Origin: Candidatus Aerophobota bacterium
GTDB lineage: Bacteria; Aerophobota; Aerophobia; Aerophobales; Aerophobaceae
Assembly (NCBI GenBank): GCA_030672545.1
Contig: DAOVGF010000008.1
Span: forward strand, 1-24,408
Reading direction: 5' to 3'
Length of the DNA stretch: 24,408 nt
Shown: positions 1 through 7,724 of the stretch, one piece after another
Layout of the letters: every line of letters starts with the position of its first letter
Numbering within the stretch: position 1 is the stretch's first letter
The notes under the pieces: model-generated
Database searches by the model: none
The model's input: the letters and a program-made list of their open reading frames with translations, nothing else
What the model was told of the DNA's origin: nothing
Position numbers and translations under genes: made by a program

Positions 1-1004
1 TAGATAAAGGTTAGGTGAAAGCTCGAGTAAACACTGCGTTCGGCCAAATCCGGCCTGTTTTTTCCTAAGTACTGTCCCACCAAAACCGAAACTGCTATTC
101 CAAACCCCATCATGGGCATAAAAGCTATGTTGTTAATATTAAGGGCAATGTTGGTAGCTGCCAGATAGACAGTACCTAACCGTCCCATCAAGAGGAGAAA
201 AGTAGTAAATCCGGCCATATCCAGAAAGAACTGGACCCCACTGGGAAAACCGAAACGTAACAGACGCCAGAAAAGGGAAGCATTGAACGCCCAGCCACTT
301 AGACTATGATAACAGCGATCATAAGTGGAACGAGTCAGCAAAATCAGGTAAGCAAAGAAAGAGAAAACCACAGAAATAACCGTGGCTATGGCTGCTCCCT
401 TAACACCCATCCCGGGCAGACCCCATTTACCAAATATCAGGGCATAATCCAAGATGAGGTTTACAACGGTTGCCAGAGTGTTTACCCACATAACGGGCCA
501 AGGACGGCCCCGTCCGGTGAAAAAACCAGCCATAGTAGCAGAAGCAATAGCCGGTGTGGCTCCCAGGCAGAGTATCTGGAAGTAGGTGGTCTCGTATTGT
601 TGAACCAGGGGTGCATGGCCGGCAAACCGAAAAATGGAACTTGCTAAAGGAATCAATAGCAGGTGAACTATTCCTCCGATTACAGCAATGTACATTCCCT
701 GCCACAGGACCGGGCCAATTTTTTCATAATGGCCAACACCATAGTATTGAGCAACAAATGTGTTGACATAACCGGCAGTACCCAAAAATAAACTCATTAT
801 AGTAAAATTAAGCATACCTGCCGGCATAGCCGCCGCAATTGCCTCTGGTGAGTACCAGGTCAGGAACATACGATCAACGAAATGTTGTACAGACCAGGCC
901 CCTGTGCTTAAAATGAGCGGAACAGCTATGAAAAGTACCTGGCGGTATCCACCCTCACAGCTCCAGCGTTGGTTAAAAAAATCAAATACTTTTCTCGTTA
1001 TCAT
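1..1004 (-). CDS. MATE-family multidrug/Na+ efflux transporter, C-terminus beyond window
   Basis: An open frame starts at ATG 1004 with AGGAG six bases upstream and stays open for 334 codons to the left edge, so the C-terminus is missing. The product is an inner-membrane multidrug or metabolite/cation antiporter of the MATE (NorM/DinF-like) type. The translation has repeated hydrophobic spans, an N-terminal stretch ending in VPLILSTGAWSVQHFVDRMF like MATE helix 1, a GFFTGRGRPWPVMWVNTLATVVN-type region near residues 165-190, and GFPSGVQFFLDMAGF at the start of the second half, as in the pseudo-twofold MATE fold. MATE proteins are usually about 450 residues, so about three quarters is present. 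It is transcribed leftwards, away from the rest of the window. The family call is firm; the substrate is unknown. Confidence 0.9.
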   Translation of the reverse strand, partial: MITRKVFDFFNQRWSCEGGYRQVLFIAVPLILSTGAWSVQHFVDRMFLTWYSPEAIAAAMPAGMLNFTIMSLFLGTAGYVNTFVAQYYGVGHYEKIGPVLWQGMYIAVIGGIVHLLLIPLASSIFRFAGHAPLVQQYETTYFQILCLGATPAIASATMAGFFTGRGRPWPVMWVNTLATVVNLILDYALIFGKWGLPGMGVKGAAIATVISVVFSFFAYLILLTRSTYDRCYHSLSGWAFNASLFWRLLRFGFPSGVQFFLDMAGFTTFLLLMGRLGTVYLAATNIALNINNIAFMPMMGFGIAVSVLVGQYLGKNRPDLAERSVYSSFHLTFI

Positions 1005-1117
1005 TCTTTGCTCCTAATAAACAAAACCCTAATGGAGAACACTGCCCGGCTGCCCGGCTCATCCGCTATTCTTTGAACAACAAGCCTGGATAGCCAGGAG
1101 GTAATAGGTAGCTTACT

Positions 1118-1290
1118 TTACTCACCAACTATCTGGACGATGAGTTCTCGCTGGTGGGATTTATTATCAAGTTCCAGGAAGATTATCTGCTGCCAGATTC
1201 CCAGAGTTAGAGACTACCGTCGGATTGTATCCCTCTGAGCCATTTTGTCAAACGGGGCTCGGCCCATTCTCCTTTGCTCCGGTGATACTC
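1118..1290 (-). pseudogene. yjbQ: Decayed C-terminal remnant of YjbQ/UPF0047 family protein
   Basis: Between 1207 and the stop at 1118 the minus strand encodes TLGIWQQIIFLELDNKSHQR followed by ELIVQIVGE and a stop. This matches the family C-terminus (DGKLxLGTWQQIxFLELDGPRxRxVxVQxxGE). An in-frame TAG (1214-1216) lies just upstream. The preceding family-like residues (DGSL) are in another frame, and weak similarity continues to about 1290. No start codon or N-terminal half is visible. YjbQ proteins have been reported to have thiamine-phosphate synthase activity. This copy is a fragment and presumably non-functional. Confidence 0.6.
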
Positions 1291-1436
1291 TATTGTACTA
1301 ATGACTGGTCAGTCCCTCGCTTCGGGAAAAAAGAGGAGGATTCTCTTTTCGCTGTTGTGCAATCTAATTTTCCATTATATAATACTCGACATCCAGTTTT
1401 AATTGAGCTTGGTAACGGGGGGTGGGATTGAATAGA
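1291..1436. other. Intergenic leader before the DMT transporter gene
   Basis: I see no convincing gene here. The stretch is the 5' region of the DMT transporter gene. It ends in a purine-rich run (GGGGGGTGGG, about 1418-1427) that could act as a weak ribosome binding site for ATG 1437. No clear -35/-10 pair was identified. Confidence 0.4.
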
Positions 1437-2312
1437 ATGAATACCAAAACAGTAGGTATCTGCGCAGTACTGGGGGCCAGCTTAGCCTGGGCCATCGAGC
1501 CTATTTTGGCTAAATTATCCTACGCAAATTCAGATTTCCTTCAGACTTCGGCTATCAGGGCGTTGTTTGTGACCCTGACGGCATTAATCTATACTTTTAT
1601 TACCAATAAAGGAAATTTGAGAATCAATAAAAAGCAATTTTCAACCTTGGTGTATATTGCGATAGTGGGAACATTATGTGCTGATTTATTGTACTTTTTT
1701 GCCCTGACCAGGGTTCCGGTGATTAATGCAGTTTTAATAGGACATATGCAGCCGATTTTTATCGTTCTGATCGGATTCTTTATTCTCAAAAAAGACAAGC
1801 TCACCAGATTTGATTATTTGGGAATATTCTTTATGATTATGGCTGGTCTATTTGTTACCACCAAAAACTTAACAAATCTGGGTAGAGTAAAATTAGGTAC
1901 TGTTGATGATCTAATAGTATTATTAGCTACTATAGCCTGGGCAACGGCAGGCATTGCTGCCCGGAAGCACCTCACCAAGATAAACGCCGGGACAATAACT
2001 TTTTACCGGTTCCTCATAGCCTCCGTGGTGTTTTCGGTTTATTTGCTGAGCCGATTTTCATTGATTACCTGTAATATCTATCAAATCTTGGTAGGAGTTG
2101 TAGTTGGAGCAGGATATATACTTTATTATGAGGGTTTGAAGCGAATCAAGGCAGCTCAGGCTTCGGCCATCGAACTTTTCAGTCCCTTTTTTGCCGCCCT
2201 ATTGGGCTTTTTTGTTTTAAAAGAATTATTTACCGTTATGCAAATAGTAGGTATTTTCCTACTCTTTGTGGGAGTTTATTTCTTGTCCCGTAAGGAAGAA
2301 ATTTTTCTCTAA
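1437..2312 (+). CDS. EamA/DMT-superfamily transporter (RhaT/YdcZ-like permease)
   Basis: This is an integral inner-membrane protein of about 291 residues with roughly ten hydrophobic segments arranged as two EamA-type repeats, the usual size and layout of the drug/metabolite transporter superfamily. Repeat one begins AVLGASLAWAIEPILAKLSY; repeat two begins near residue 160 (LIVLLATIAWATAGIAARKH). The C-terminal half ends with ELFSPFFAALLGFFVLKE, a typical EamA helix. A GTG at 1422 would add five residues (MGLNR). I prefer ATG 1437 because the G-rich run just upstream can serve as its binding site and the hydrophobic core starts right after it. The UroD-family gene follows 106 bases downstream and may be co-transcribed. 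The substrate is unknown. Confidence 0.85.
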   Translation: MNTKTVGICAVLGASLAWAIEPILAKLSYANSDFLQTSAIRALFVTLTALIYTFITNKGNLRINKKQFSTLVYIAIVGTLCADLLYFFALTRVPVINAVLIGHMQPIFIVLIGFFILKKDKLTRFDYLGIFFMIMAGLFVTTKNLTNLGRVKLGTVDDLIVLLATIAWATAGIAARKHLTKINAGTITFYRFLIASVVFSVYLLSRFSLITCNIYQILVGVVVGAGYILYYEGLKRIKAAQASAIELFSPFFAALLGFFVLKELFTVMQIVGIFLLFVGVYFLSRKEEIFL

Positions 2313-2418
2313 AATAGAAAATATGTAATGGCCACTCTGAACAGAGAACCTGCCAAGAACCAATGGTTGGGTTGTCTTTTTCAGACGGAAAGCCAAAAAA
2401 TGAACTGGAGGAAGTACA

Positions 2419-3543
2419 ATGAAACCAAGAGAACGAGTGCAAATCACCCTGAGTCACGAGGAACCAGATCGAGTTCCCCTTGATTTGGGAGGACCAGCCA
2501 CTTCTTTGCTGGTTGATACTTATGAGAATCTGAAGAGATATTTAGAGGTAAAGACTCCCACTCGAATGCACTCTAAAACCTGGCAGACAGTTGAAGTTGG
2601 GAAAGCTATTTTGAGAATATTGGACATTGATACCCGGTATGTTTTTGAGAAGGGTCTAAAAGGCAAGGACGAAGATGAAGAGTCTCCTTATTTTGTTGAC
2701 GAATGGGGAGTGACCAGAAGCAAGATCGGCTACTATTACGAGATTACTAAGTTTCCTTTAAGGGAAATCAAGTTGGAGGATCTGGATAACTACCCCTGGC
2801 CTGATCCTCTTAAACCGGAGAGAATGGAGGGATTGAGAAAAAAGGCGGAACAACTTCGGCAAGAGACTGACTACGCGGTAGTTGGACATTGTAGTGGGTC
2901 TATCTTCGAGCTCAGTTGGTATCTTCGGGGATATGACCAATTCATGATGGATCTGATAGCGGACAAAGAATTTGCTCAGGCTCTTCTGCGAAAACTGACC
3001 GATATTCAAAAGCTCAGAGCTACGGCTTTCCTCAAAGAAGTCGGAGAATATCTTGACGTGATAACTTATGGTGATGACCTGGGAATCCATGTCGGGCCGG
3101 CTATTTCTCCCCAATTGTACCGGGAGATGGTTAAACCGTATCATCAGGAATTACATGATCTTGTTCACTCGCTTACTAAGGCCAAGCTCTGGTATCATTC
3201 CTGTGGTGATGTTTATCCTTTAATCAGTGATTTAATAGATGTGGGAGTGGATATTCTTAATCCCATCCAGGTTTCCACTAAAAGAATGGGCAATACGGGT
3301 AAGTTGAAGAAAGAATTTGGCCATAATATGTCCTTTTGGGGGGCTATTGACACCCAAAAAGTTATGCCTTTTGGGTCGGTTGAGGAAGTCCGTCAGGAGG
3401 TTGAGAGGAGAATAAAGGACCTGGCCCCAGGAGGAGGGTATGTGGTTGCGGGCATCCATAATTTGTGTCCGGATGTATCTCCGGAGAACATTTGTGCTAT
3501 GTTTCAGGCTGCCAGGGACTACGGAGAATACCCCATTTCCTGA
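2419..3543 (+). CDS. Uroporphyrinogen-decarboxylase-family protein (MtaA/MtbA/CmuA-like corrinoid methyltransferase type)
   Basis: This is a 374-residue UroD-family TIM barrel. ATG 2419 follows GGAGG at good spacing. The N-terminus MKPRERVQITLSHEEPDRVP is the hallmark of the non-heme UroD branch, where a (K/R)xRV motif precedes a DRVP motif. H260 and C262 (WYHSCGD) and C350 (HNLCPDVSPEN) match the His-x-Cys...Cys zinc set of MtaA/MtbA-type cobalamin:thiol methyltransferases, and GDDLG lies at 218-222. These features point to zinc-activated thiol or corrinoid methyl transfer rather than haem synthesis, and no other haem gene is present. Genes of this branch often sit beside sugar importers in anaerobes with no proven role. 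No corrinoid protein is encoded nearby. The family is certain; the substrate is not. Confidence 0.88.
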   Translation: MKPRERVQITLSHEEPDRVPLDLGGPATSLLVDTYENLKRYLEVKTPTRMHSKTWQTVEVGKAILRILDIDTRYVFEKGLKGKDEDEESPYFVDEWGVTRSKIGYYYEITKFPLREIKLEDLDNYPWPDPLKPERMEGLRKKAEQLRQETDYAVVGHCSGSIFELSWYLRGYDQFMMDLIADKEFAQALLRKLTDIQKLRATAFLKEVGEYLDVITYGDDLGIHVGPAISPQLYREMVKPYHQELHDLVHSLTKAKLWYHSCGDVYPLISDLIDVGVDILNPIQVSTKRMGNTGKLKKEFGHNMSFWGAIDTQKVMPFGSVEEVRQEVERRIKDLAPGGGYVVAGIHNLCPDVSPENICAMFQAARDYGEYPIS

Positions 3544-3644
3544 AACATTCCTTTTCTCTGGTCGCTACTGATACCGTGAAGATTTGCTCTGGTATTCAAC
3601 CGAAGTTATTAGTGATTCTCGTTTGTATTGGTAGGGCATAGCTG

Positions 3645-3899
3645 TTATCTCAGAAGTTTTAATCTTTTCAGGTCTTCCTCAACCCATTTAGCTTGTTTTT
3701 CAATCATAGCTTTGAGGATTTTGGACCGGAAGGTATCACCTGGATGGTGAAAAGAGACAGTTACTCTTCTTCCATCACGGTGAAGATACTGGGAGTGACT
3801 GCCTGATTTCCGTTCAAGAGCGAATTCATCTTTTCTTAAAGCGCTAATTAACTTTCTGGCTGTTAGAGAATGCAGTTTTGAATAATCGATTCCACTCAT
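3645..3899 (-). CDS. hicA: HicA-family mRNA interferase toxin
   Basis: This is an 84-residue protein of the HicA/YcfA double-stranded-RNA-binding-like fold. It shows the family order: an N-terminal helix (TARKLISALRKDEF), the GSHSQY loop carrying the catalytic-type histidine H35, an RRVTVSFH strand, and HPGD followed by a C-terminal helix. HicA toxins cleave mRNA and tmRNA and are neutralised by HicB. The ATG overlaps the hicB stop codon in an ATGA arrangement, so translation is coupled with antitoxin first. The C-terminus is about 15-20 residues longer than a minimal HicA, ending in a basic helix. The key histidine is present, so the toxin looks intact. Confidence 0.9.
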   Translation of the reverse strand: MSGIDYSKLHSLTARKLISALRKDEFALERKSGSHSQYLHRDGRRVTVSFHHPGDTFRSKILKAMIEKQAKWVEEDLKRLKLLR

Positions 3900-4138
3900 A
3901 CAGTTACTGCTACTTTTGGTTCAGAGAAAATTTGGACTTCTTCCGGTGTTTCTGGGATTTTCTCTCCATGCTCAATCATACTCTCCACAGCCATCTGGAC
4001 TACTTCTCTAATGTTTTTTAAAGCTTCCTCTTTTGTGTAGCCCCAGGTAGCTCCACCTTTATCTTCAAGTACTGGACAATAGGCAAACCACCTATCTTCA
4101 TCCGGTTCAACTACTACTCTGAAAACATAAGTTTTCAT
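3896..4138 (-). CDS. hicB: HicB-family antitoxin
   Basis: This is the antitoxin partner of the overlapping hicA. The protein has the partial RNase H-like HicB N-terminal fold (UPF0150): KTYVFRVVVEPDEDRWFAYC, then the PVLEDKGGATWGYTKEEALKNIREVV pattern (CPxLxGxxTxGxTxEEAxxN-type). No separate C-terminal helix-turn-helix or ribbon-helix-helix is present, so this is the short form. I place the start at ATG 4138, preceded by a GGTAGGGG purine run seven bases away. The upstream in-frame ATG at 4177 has no binding site. hicB comes first in the transcript (hicBA order). A REPIN-like repeat lies immediately upstream and may hold its promoter. Confidence 0.88.
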   Translation of the reverse strand: MKTYVFRVVVEPDEDRWFAYCPVLEDKGGATWGYTKEEALKNIREVVQMAVESMIEHGEKIPETPEEVQIFSEPKVAVTV

Positions 4139-4218
4139 TTCTCTTCCCCTACCTATCTTAGAGATGTTGTTCTCCATAAGTTTTTTTAGAAATTTTAGTT
4201 TTGACCTTTATTTCAGTG

Positions 4219-4298
4219 TAATAGTTTAGATTTTATAAAGGTAGCCGCAACCTTTAGGTTGCGCTTGTTTTTCGCAGGCTAAAGCCTGCGGCTACCAC
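4219..4298 (+). repeat. REPIN-like two-hairpin repeat with TAATAGTTTAG end (copy 1)
   Basis: The element begins TAATAGTTTAG and contains outer inverted ends GGTAGCCGCA / TGCGGCTACC. Inside are two small hairpins, CGCAACCTTTAGGTTGCG and CGCAGGCTAAAGCCTGCG. Almost the same sequence recurs at 24079-24147, and related hairpins occur at 10685-10777. It separates the divergent hicB and importer 1 genes. Confidence 0.8.
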
Positions 4299-4405
4299 CC
4301 GATCTTCGCCAAAAAAGGTTTCCCTTCGAACACCCAAGGCTCCCTGAACCTTACTTTTTAGTAAAACTTACCTATTACGTTTTAGTTTAACTCTTCTAAG
4401 AGGAT

Positions 4406-4433
4406 TTGTCAAAAAAGTGGATCAGAGTATAAT
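4406..4433 (+). promoter_or_regulatory. Sigma70-type promoter for importer 1
   Basis: TTGTCA (4406-4411) and a perfect TATAAT (4428-4433) are separated by 16 bases. They lie about 190 bases upstream of the binding-protein start codon and downstream of the repeat, pointing towards importer 1. No operator palindrome was recognised next to it. Confidence 0.6.
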
Positions 4434-4490
4434 AAAATTGTTGGATGGTAGAGGATAAACGCTTGAGCATCAAGGCCAAGGTTTTACGGA

Positions 4491-4500
4491 AAGGAGGTGA
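4491..4500 (+). promoter_or_regulatory. Remote perfect Shine-Dalgarno 10-mer in importer 1 leader
   Basis: AAGGAGGTGA, the full complement of the usual 16S rRNA 3' end, sits 123 bases before the binding-protein ATG, far too distant to serve that start. The same 10-mer occurs in the leaders of the other two binding-protein genes (16560-16569 and 24060-24069). Short frames follow it here (for example ATG 4516, nine codons), but spacing is poor. Confidence 0.5.
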
Positions 4501-4623
4501 GGAACAACAGGAATTATGGCCTATTTTGCTATAGAAAGTCTTTGATGGGAAGTTTCAATAATTGTTTCCCCTCGGTAGAAGCTTTACCTGATCCAAGAAG
4601 AGGTCAACGAAAAGGAGGAAAAA

Positions 4624-5889
4624 ATGCCTAAGCGCTTATTGGTGGTTATTATGACGATAGCCGTGGTCCTTGCTTCAGCCAGTGTTATGGCAGCAGGTGT
4701 TCGTACCTTTACTTTTTATCATGACAATCCGGAATGGCAAGATAACTGGACCAAGATAGGAGAAGTCTCGGCTCAGGAGATCGGAATCAAGATGGAACCT
4801 GTTCCTTACGATACGGAGGTCTACAAAACCAGAATTAAGACTGATTTACCCACTTCCCGAGCACCAGCGTTATTCAAGTGGTGGTTTGCCTACCGGGCCA
4901 AAGAGTTAGTGGATGCAGGTCTGGTTGAGGATCTTTCTGAAGTATGGGATGCCGCCGGAGATAATGTAGCTGCCGGACTGCGGCAAGCCCTCAGCTTTGG
5001 CGATTTTGCCTACGGAGCTGTGTTTCTCTCCGACTATTGGGTCTGGTATTATAGTGTACCCCTATTTGAGAAATATGGGCTGAAACCACCCCAGACCTGG
5101 GACGAGTTTATGGACCAGCTTGCATTTTTTAAGAGTCAGGGTATCAGTGGCATTGGAAACACCATAGGAAAATCCCGTTGGACTTCTTTTATTGTTTTCC
5201 AGGAGATTCTTTACCGGATAGATGCCGGATTCTATAATGATTTAATGGCCGGACGAGCCCACTGGACTGATAAAACTGTAGTGCGGGCAATGGAGATTTG
5301 GAAGGAAATGCTGGATAAAGGCTATTTCGCCCCCATGGATGCCCGTTATGTAGAAGACTTTCCCGGGATGTTCAAACGGGGTGAACTGGCCTACGCTCCT
5401 TTTGGTGACTGGTACAGTTCAATCCTTATGGGTGGCGGACTGAAGCCCGGTAAGGACTTCGATATCTGTATTTTGCCTGCTATCACCGAAAAAGGCCAAG
5501 GGGCCATTATAACCGAGGTATCTCCGCTTATAGTGGGGAAAAACTCCCCGGATAAGGATTTGGCCAAAGAGTGGATTGAATGGTGGTTTTCTTCCCCCAA
5601 AGCTGCTGAGGCACGCTGGGACCTGTTGCATCCCGTCCCCTGGGATAAGCTAACCCCCAAAGAGGTAGTAGGTAAGAGCAACCCGGAATTCGTCACCATT
5701 ATGAAGTTGACCGAGAATTACCCCAATAAGTTGATTCGTTTCTGGGAGGCTACTCCAGTAGAGATAGTGGAACATGCAGTGGATCAATTCGAACAAATGC
5801 TAATTCGGCCCTCTACCTACAAACAAATCCTGGATTCCATGGAGAAAAAGGCGACCGAGGTGTGGCCCAAGTACGGGGTAAAGTATTAA
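4624..5889 (+). CDS. ABC sugar-importer substrate-binding protein, family 1 (importer 1)
   Basis: This is a 421-residue extracellular solute-binding protein of the MalE/UgpB cluster. It would capture a sugar or sugar-derivative in the periplasm and deliver it to the permeases encoded just downstream. Residues 1-24 form a signal peptide (MPKRLL basic end, hydrophobic core, SVMAA cleavage region) with no lipobox cysteine. Family features include the LFEKYGLKPPQTWDEF segment, ELAYAPFGDWYSSIL in the middle, and the C-terminal SPDKDLAKEWIEWWFSSPKA block. ATG 4624 has AAAGGAGG eight bases upstream. The protein is not obviously close to the other two binding proteins in the window. A stem-loop follows the gene before the first permease. 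The substrate cannot be deduced. Confidence 0.9.
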   Translation: MPKRLLVVIMTIAVVLASASVMAAGVRTFTFYHDNPEWQDNWTKIGEVSAQEIGIKMEPVPYDTEVYKTRIKTDLPTSRAPALFKWWFAYRAKELVDAGLVEDLSEVWDAAGDNVAAGLRQALSFGDFAYGAVFLSDYWVWYYSVPLFEKYGLKPPQTWDEFMDQLAFFKSQGISGIGNTIGKSRWTSFIVFQEILYRIDAGFYNDLMAGRAHWTDKTVVRAMEIWKEMLDKGYFAPMDARYVEDFPGMFKRGELAYAPFGDWYSSILMGGGLKPGKDFDICILPAITEKGQGAIITEVSPLIVGKNSPDKDLAKEWIEWWFSSPKAAEARWDLLHPVPWDKLTPKEVVGKSNPEFVTIMKLTENYPNKLIRFWEATPVEIVEHAVDQFEQMLIRPSTYKQILDSMEKKATEVWPKYGVKY

Positions 5890-5916
5890 GTTAAGTTCTT
5901 CCTGAGAACATCTTAA

Positions 5917-5956
5917 GCACTTCAGTCTGTCGGCGACAACCCGGCGGCTGAAGTGC
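5917..5956 (+). promoter_or_regulatory. Stem-loop between binding-protein and permease genes (importer 1)
   Basis: GCACTTCAG (5917-5925) pairs with CTGAAGTGC (5948-5956) around a GC-rich 22-base interior. No T-run follows, so it is more likely an mRNA-stabilising or partial attenuation element than a full terminator, like the malE-malF intergenic elements. Confidence 0.55.
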
Positions 5957-5983
5957 CTATTAAAAGTGGAGGTAGGATGACGG

Positions 5984-6862
5984 GTGAAGCCGATACAGAG
6001 GGTTAGCCCTTATCTGTTTCTGATGCCGGCTTTTCTGGCGGTTCTTTTTTCTGAGCTGCTGCCAGCCTCCTACACCATTTACCTCGGTTTTATGAGTTGG
6101 AATTATATCTCCCCGCCGAGCTGGACGGGGATTTCCAACTATGTACGCTTATTTTTAGAACCACAACTTTTGAAATCCCTTGTAAATACGCTGTATTGGA
6201 TAGCCGGGACTTTTGTTTTTGGTGTAGCCCTCGCTTTAATACTTGCCGTGGCGGTCAATGGAATCAAGACCGGAGCCTTTTTCAAAACCGTCTTCTATTT
6301 GCCGGTGACTCTTTCTCCGGCTATCGCGGGAGTATTCTGGTATGTGGTCTACTCCACCCAACCGGGAGCCGTGAATTCTCTTCTACGGATCTTCGGATTA
6401 AATCAGTATGTTAGAGCCTGGCTTATGGACGGGTCTATTAACACCTATCTTATGATCGGTAGCTGGATCTGGCAGTTCATGGGTTTAAATCTAATCCTTT
6501 TTTTAGTGGGATTGCAGAGCATTCCCAAGGAATTTATCGAAGCCGCGCAAGTAGATGGAGCCGGTCCAAATAGTACTTTCCTTCACATCACCCTACCCTT
6601 GCTTCGTCCCATTACTATGCTTGTTATAGCCAATACTATGATTAATACTGTGCGCATGTTTGACATTCCCTGGATTATGGTTCACGGTGGACCAGCCAGG
6701 GTTTCCGAGACTTTGGCTATAACTATGTATCGGGAGTCTTTTTTATTGTTCAATATGGGTTTTGGTTCGGCAATTGCCGTATTCATCTCAGCAATTACCT
6801 TACTTCTTTCCTGGAGGTATCTGAGAGTGCTGAGGCCGGAAATATCAGGTCTCAAAGGATGA
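5984..6862 (+). CDS. ABC sugar-importer permease, MalF/UgpA type (importer 1)
   Basis: This 292-residue membrane protein has six predicted spans and belongs to the binding-protein-dependent permease family. The EAA coupling loop, which docks on the ATPase, is visible near residue 186 (EAAQVDGAGPNSTFLHITLP). It starts at GTG 5984 with GGAGGT about ten bases upstream; an ATG at 5977 is out of frame and closes quickly. The short periplasmic N-terminus (KPIQRVSPYLFLMPAF) is typical of UgpA/MalF-like partners lacking the large MalF P2 domain. Its partner permease begins four bases after its stop. No ATPase gene follows. Confidence 0.9.
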   Translation: MKPIQRVSPYLFLMPAFLAVLFSELLPASYTIYLGFMSWNYISPPSWTGISNYVRLFLEPQLLKSLVNTLYWIAGTFVFGVALALILAVAVNGIKTGAFFKTVFYLPVTLSPAIAGVFWYVVYSTQPGAVNSLLRIFGLNQYVRAWLMDGSINTYLMIGSWIWQFMGLNLILFLVGLQSIPKEFIEAAQVDGAGPNSTFLHITLPLLRPITMLVIANTMINTVRMFDIPWIMVHGGPARVSETLAITMYRESFLLFNMGFGSAIAVFISAITLLLSWRYLRVLRPEISGLKG

Positions 6863-6866
6863 TGAG

Positions 6867-7703
6867 ATGTCAGTAACAAAAGTTATTATAGGCTTGATTC
6901 TGGCGATGCTGGTAATTATTTGGCTTTTCCCCTTGGCGACGGTATTAGTAGTTGTTTTAAAAAGTTCTCACCAGTATGATACCATGTTTTTTTGGGCCAT
7001 ACCAGGATTAGGAGAAGGATTATCCAATGCGTTAAACAATATTTTCTCTTCTCTAACCAGAGCCAAGCTGGGAAAGAATTTGCTGAACAGCTTACTTTAC
7101 GCAACCAGTGCCGGGATAGGCTCAGCTTTTTTAGCCTCTCTGGCAGGATATGCACTGGCTCATCTTAATATCCGGGGACGTCTGGGCTGGTTTTTTGCCA
7201 TATTTGTGGGGAACTTTTTCCCCTTCCAGATGTTTCTCATACCCTTGTATTTATTTCTGACCTCCCTGGGGCTCTATGACACCCGGATAGGATTTATTAT
7301 GATCTATACAGGAATCTGTGTCCCCTTTGCCCTTCTGGTATTTAGAAACTATGCTCTAACCCTGTCACCCGAGGTATTTGAAGCAGCAAAGATGGATGGA
7401 TGTTCAGATCTTAGAATGTACTGGAACATATTTCTTCCTTTATCTAGTGCTGCCTTTGTTGTAGTGTTTATCTTTCAATTTACTTGGACCTGGAATGATC
7501 TTATTTTTGGACTGGTCCTGGGTGAGCGGGTAAGACCAATTATGACTGCCCTTTCTAAACTTCAGGGCTATCGCGGGGGAGTTTCTCAACCAGTCCTGTT
7601 GGCCGGAAGTATCATTGCTTCTCTGCCTACCGTGGTTATTCTTTTGACTTTGCAGCGATTTTTCGTCAAGGGCTTAATCTTGCACACGGCGGGAAGAGGA
7701 TAA
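6867..7703 (+). CDS. ABC sugar-importer permease, MalG/UgpE type (importer 1)
   Basis: This 278-residue, six-span permease is the second transmembrane half of importer 1. The EAA loop lies near residue 172 (EAAKMDGCSDLRMYWNIFLP). The MalG-like C-terminal half includes FQFTWTWNDLIFGLVL and ends in a short cytoplasmic tail (RFFVKGLILHTAGRG), where MalG-type proteins typically have QRxxVxGLTxGAVKG. ATG 6867 follows AAAGGATGATGAG, so its binding site overlaps the end of the upstream permease gene and translation is probably coupled. This is the last gene of the importer 1 operon; no clear terminator follows and the next sequence is a decayed methyltransferase. Confidence 0.9.
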   Translation: MSVTKVIIGLILAMLVIIWLFPLATVLVVVLKSSHQYDTMFFWAIPGLGEGLSNALNNIFSSLTRAKLGKNLLNSLLYATSAGIGSAFLASLAGYALAHLNIRGRLGWFFAIFVGNFFPFQMFLIPLYLFLTSLGLYDTRIGFIMIYTGICVPFALLVFRNYALTLSPEVFEAAKMDGCSDLRMYWNIFLPLSSAAFVVVFIFQFTWTWNDLIFGLVLGERVRPIMTALSKLQGYRGGVSQPVLLAGSIIASLPTVVILLTLQRFFVKGLILHTAGRG

Positions 7704-7724
7704 GAATCTGCGGAGAACAAACTT

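Noticed and set aside
306..766. Open frames of 70-113 codons on both strands
   Set aside because: They lie inside the MATE transporter, whose frame is continuous from 1004 to the window edge and matches the family throughout.
3645..4138. hicBA as evidence of a larger defence island
   Set aside because: No restriction, nuclease, phage or integrase gene is nearby; a lone hicBA pair is common in bacterial chromosomes.
4497..4629. Open frame from GTG 4497 running into the binding-protein start
   Set aside because: Its only Shine-Dalgarno overlaps the start codon, the composition is not protein-like, and the binding-protein gene has its own proper site.
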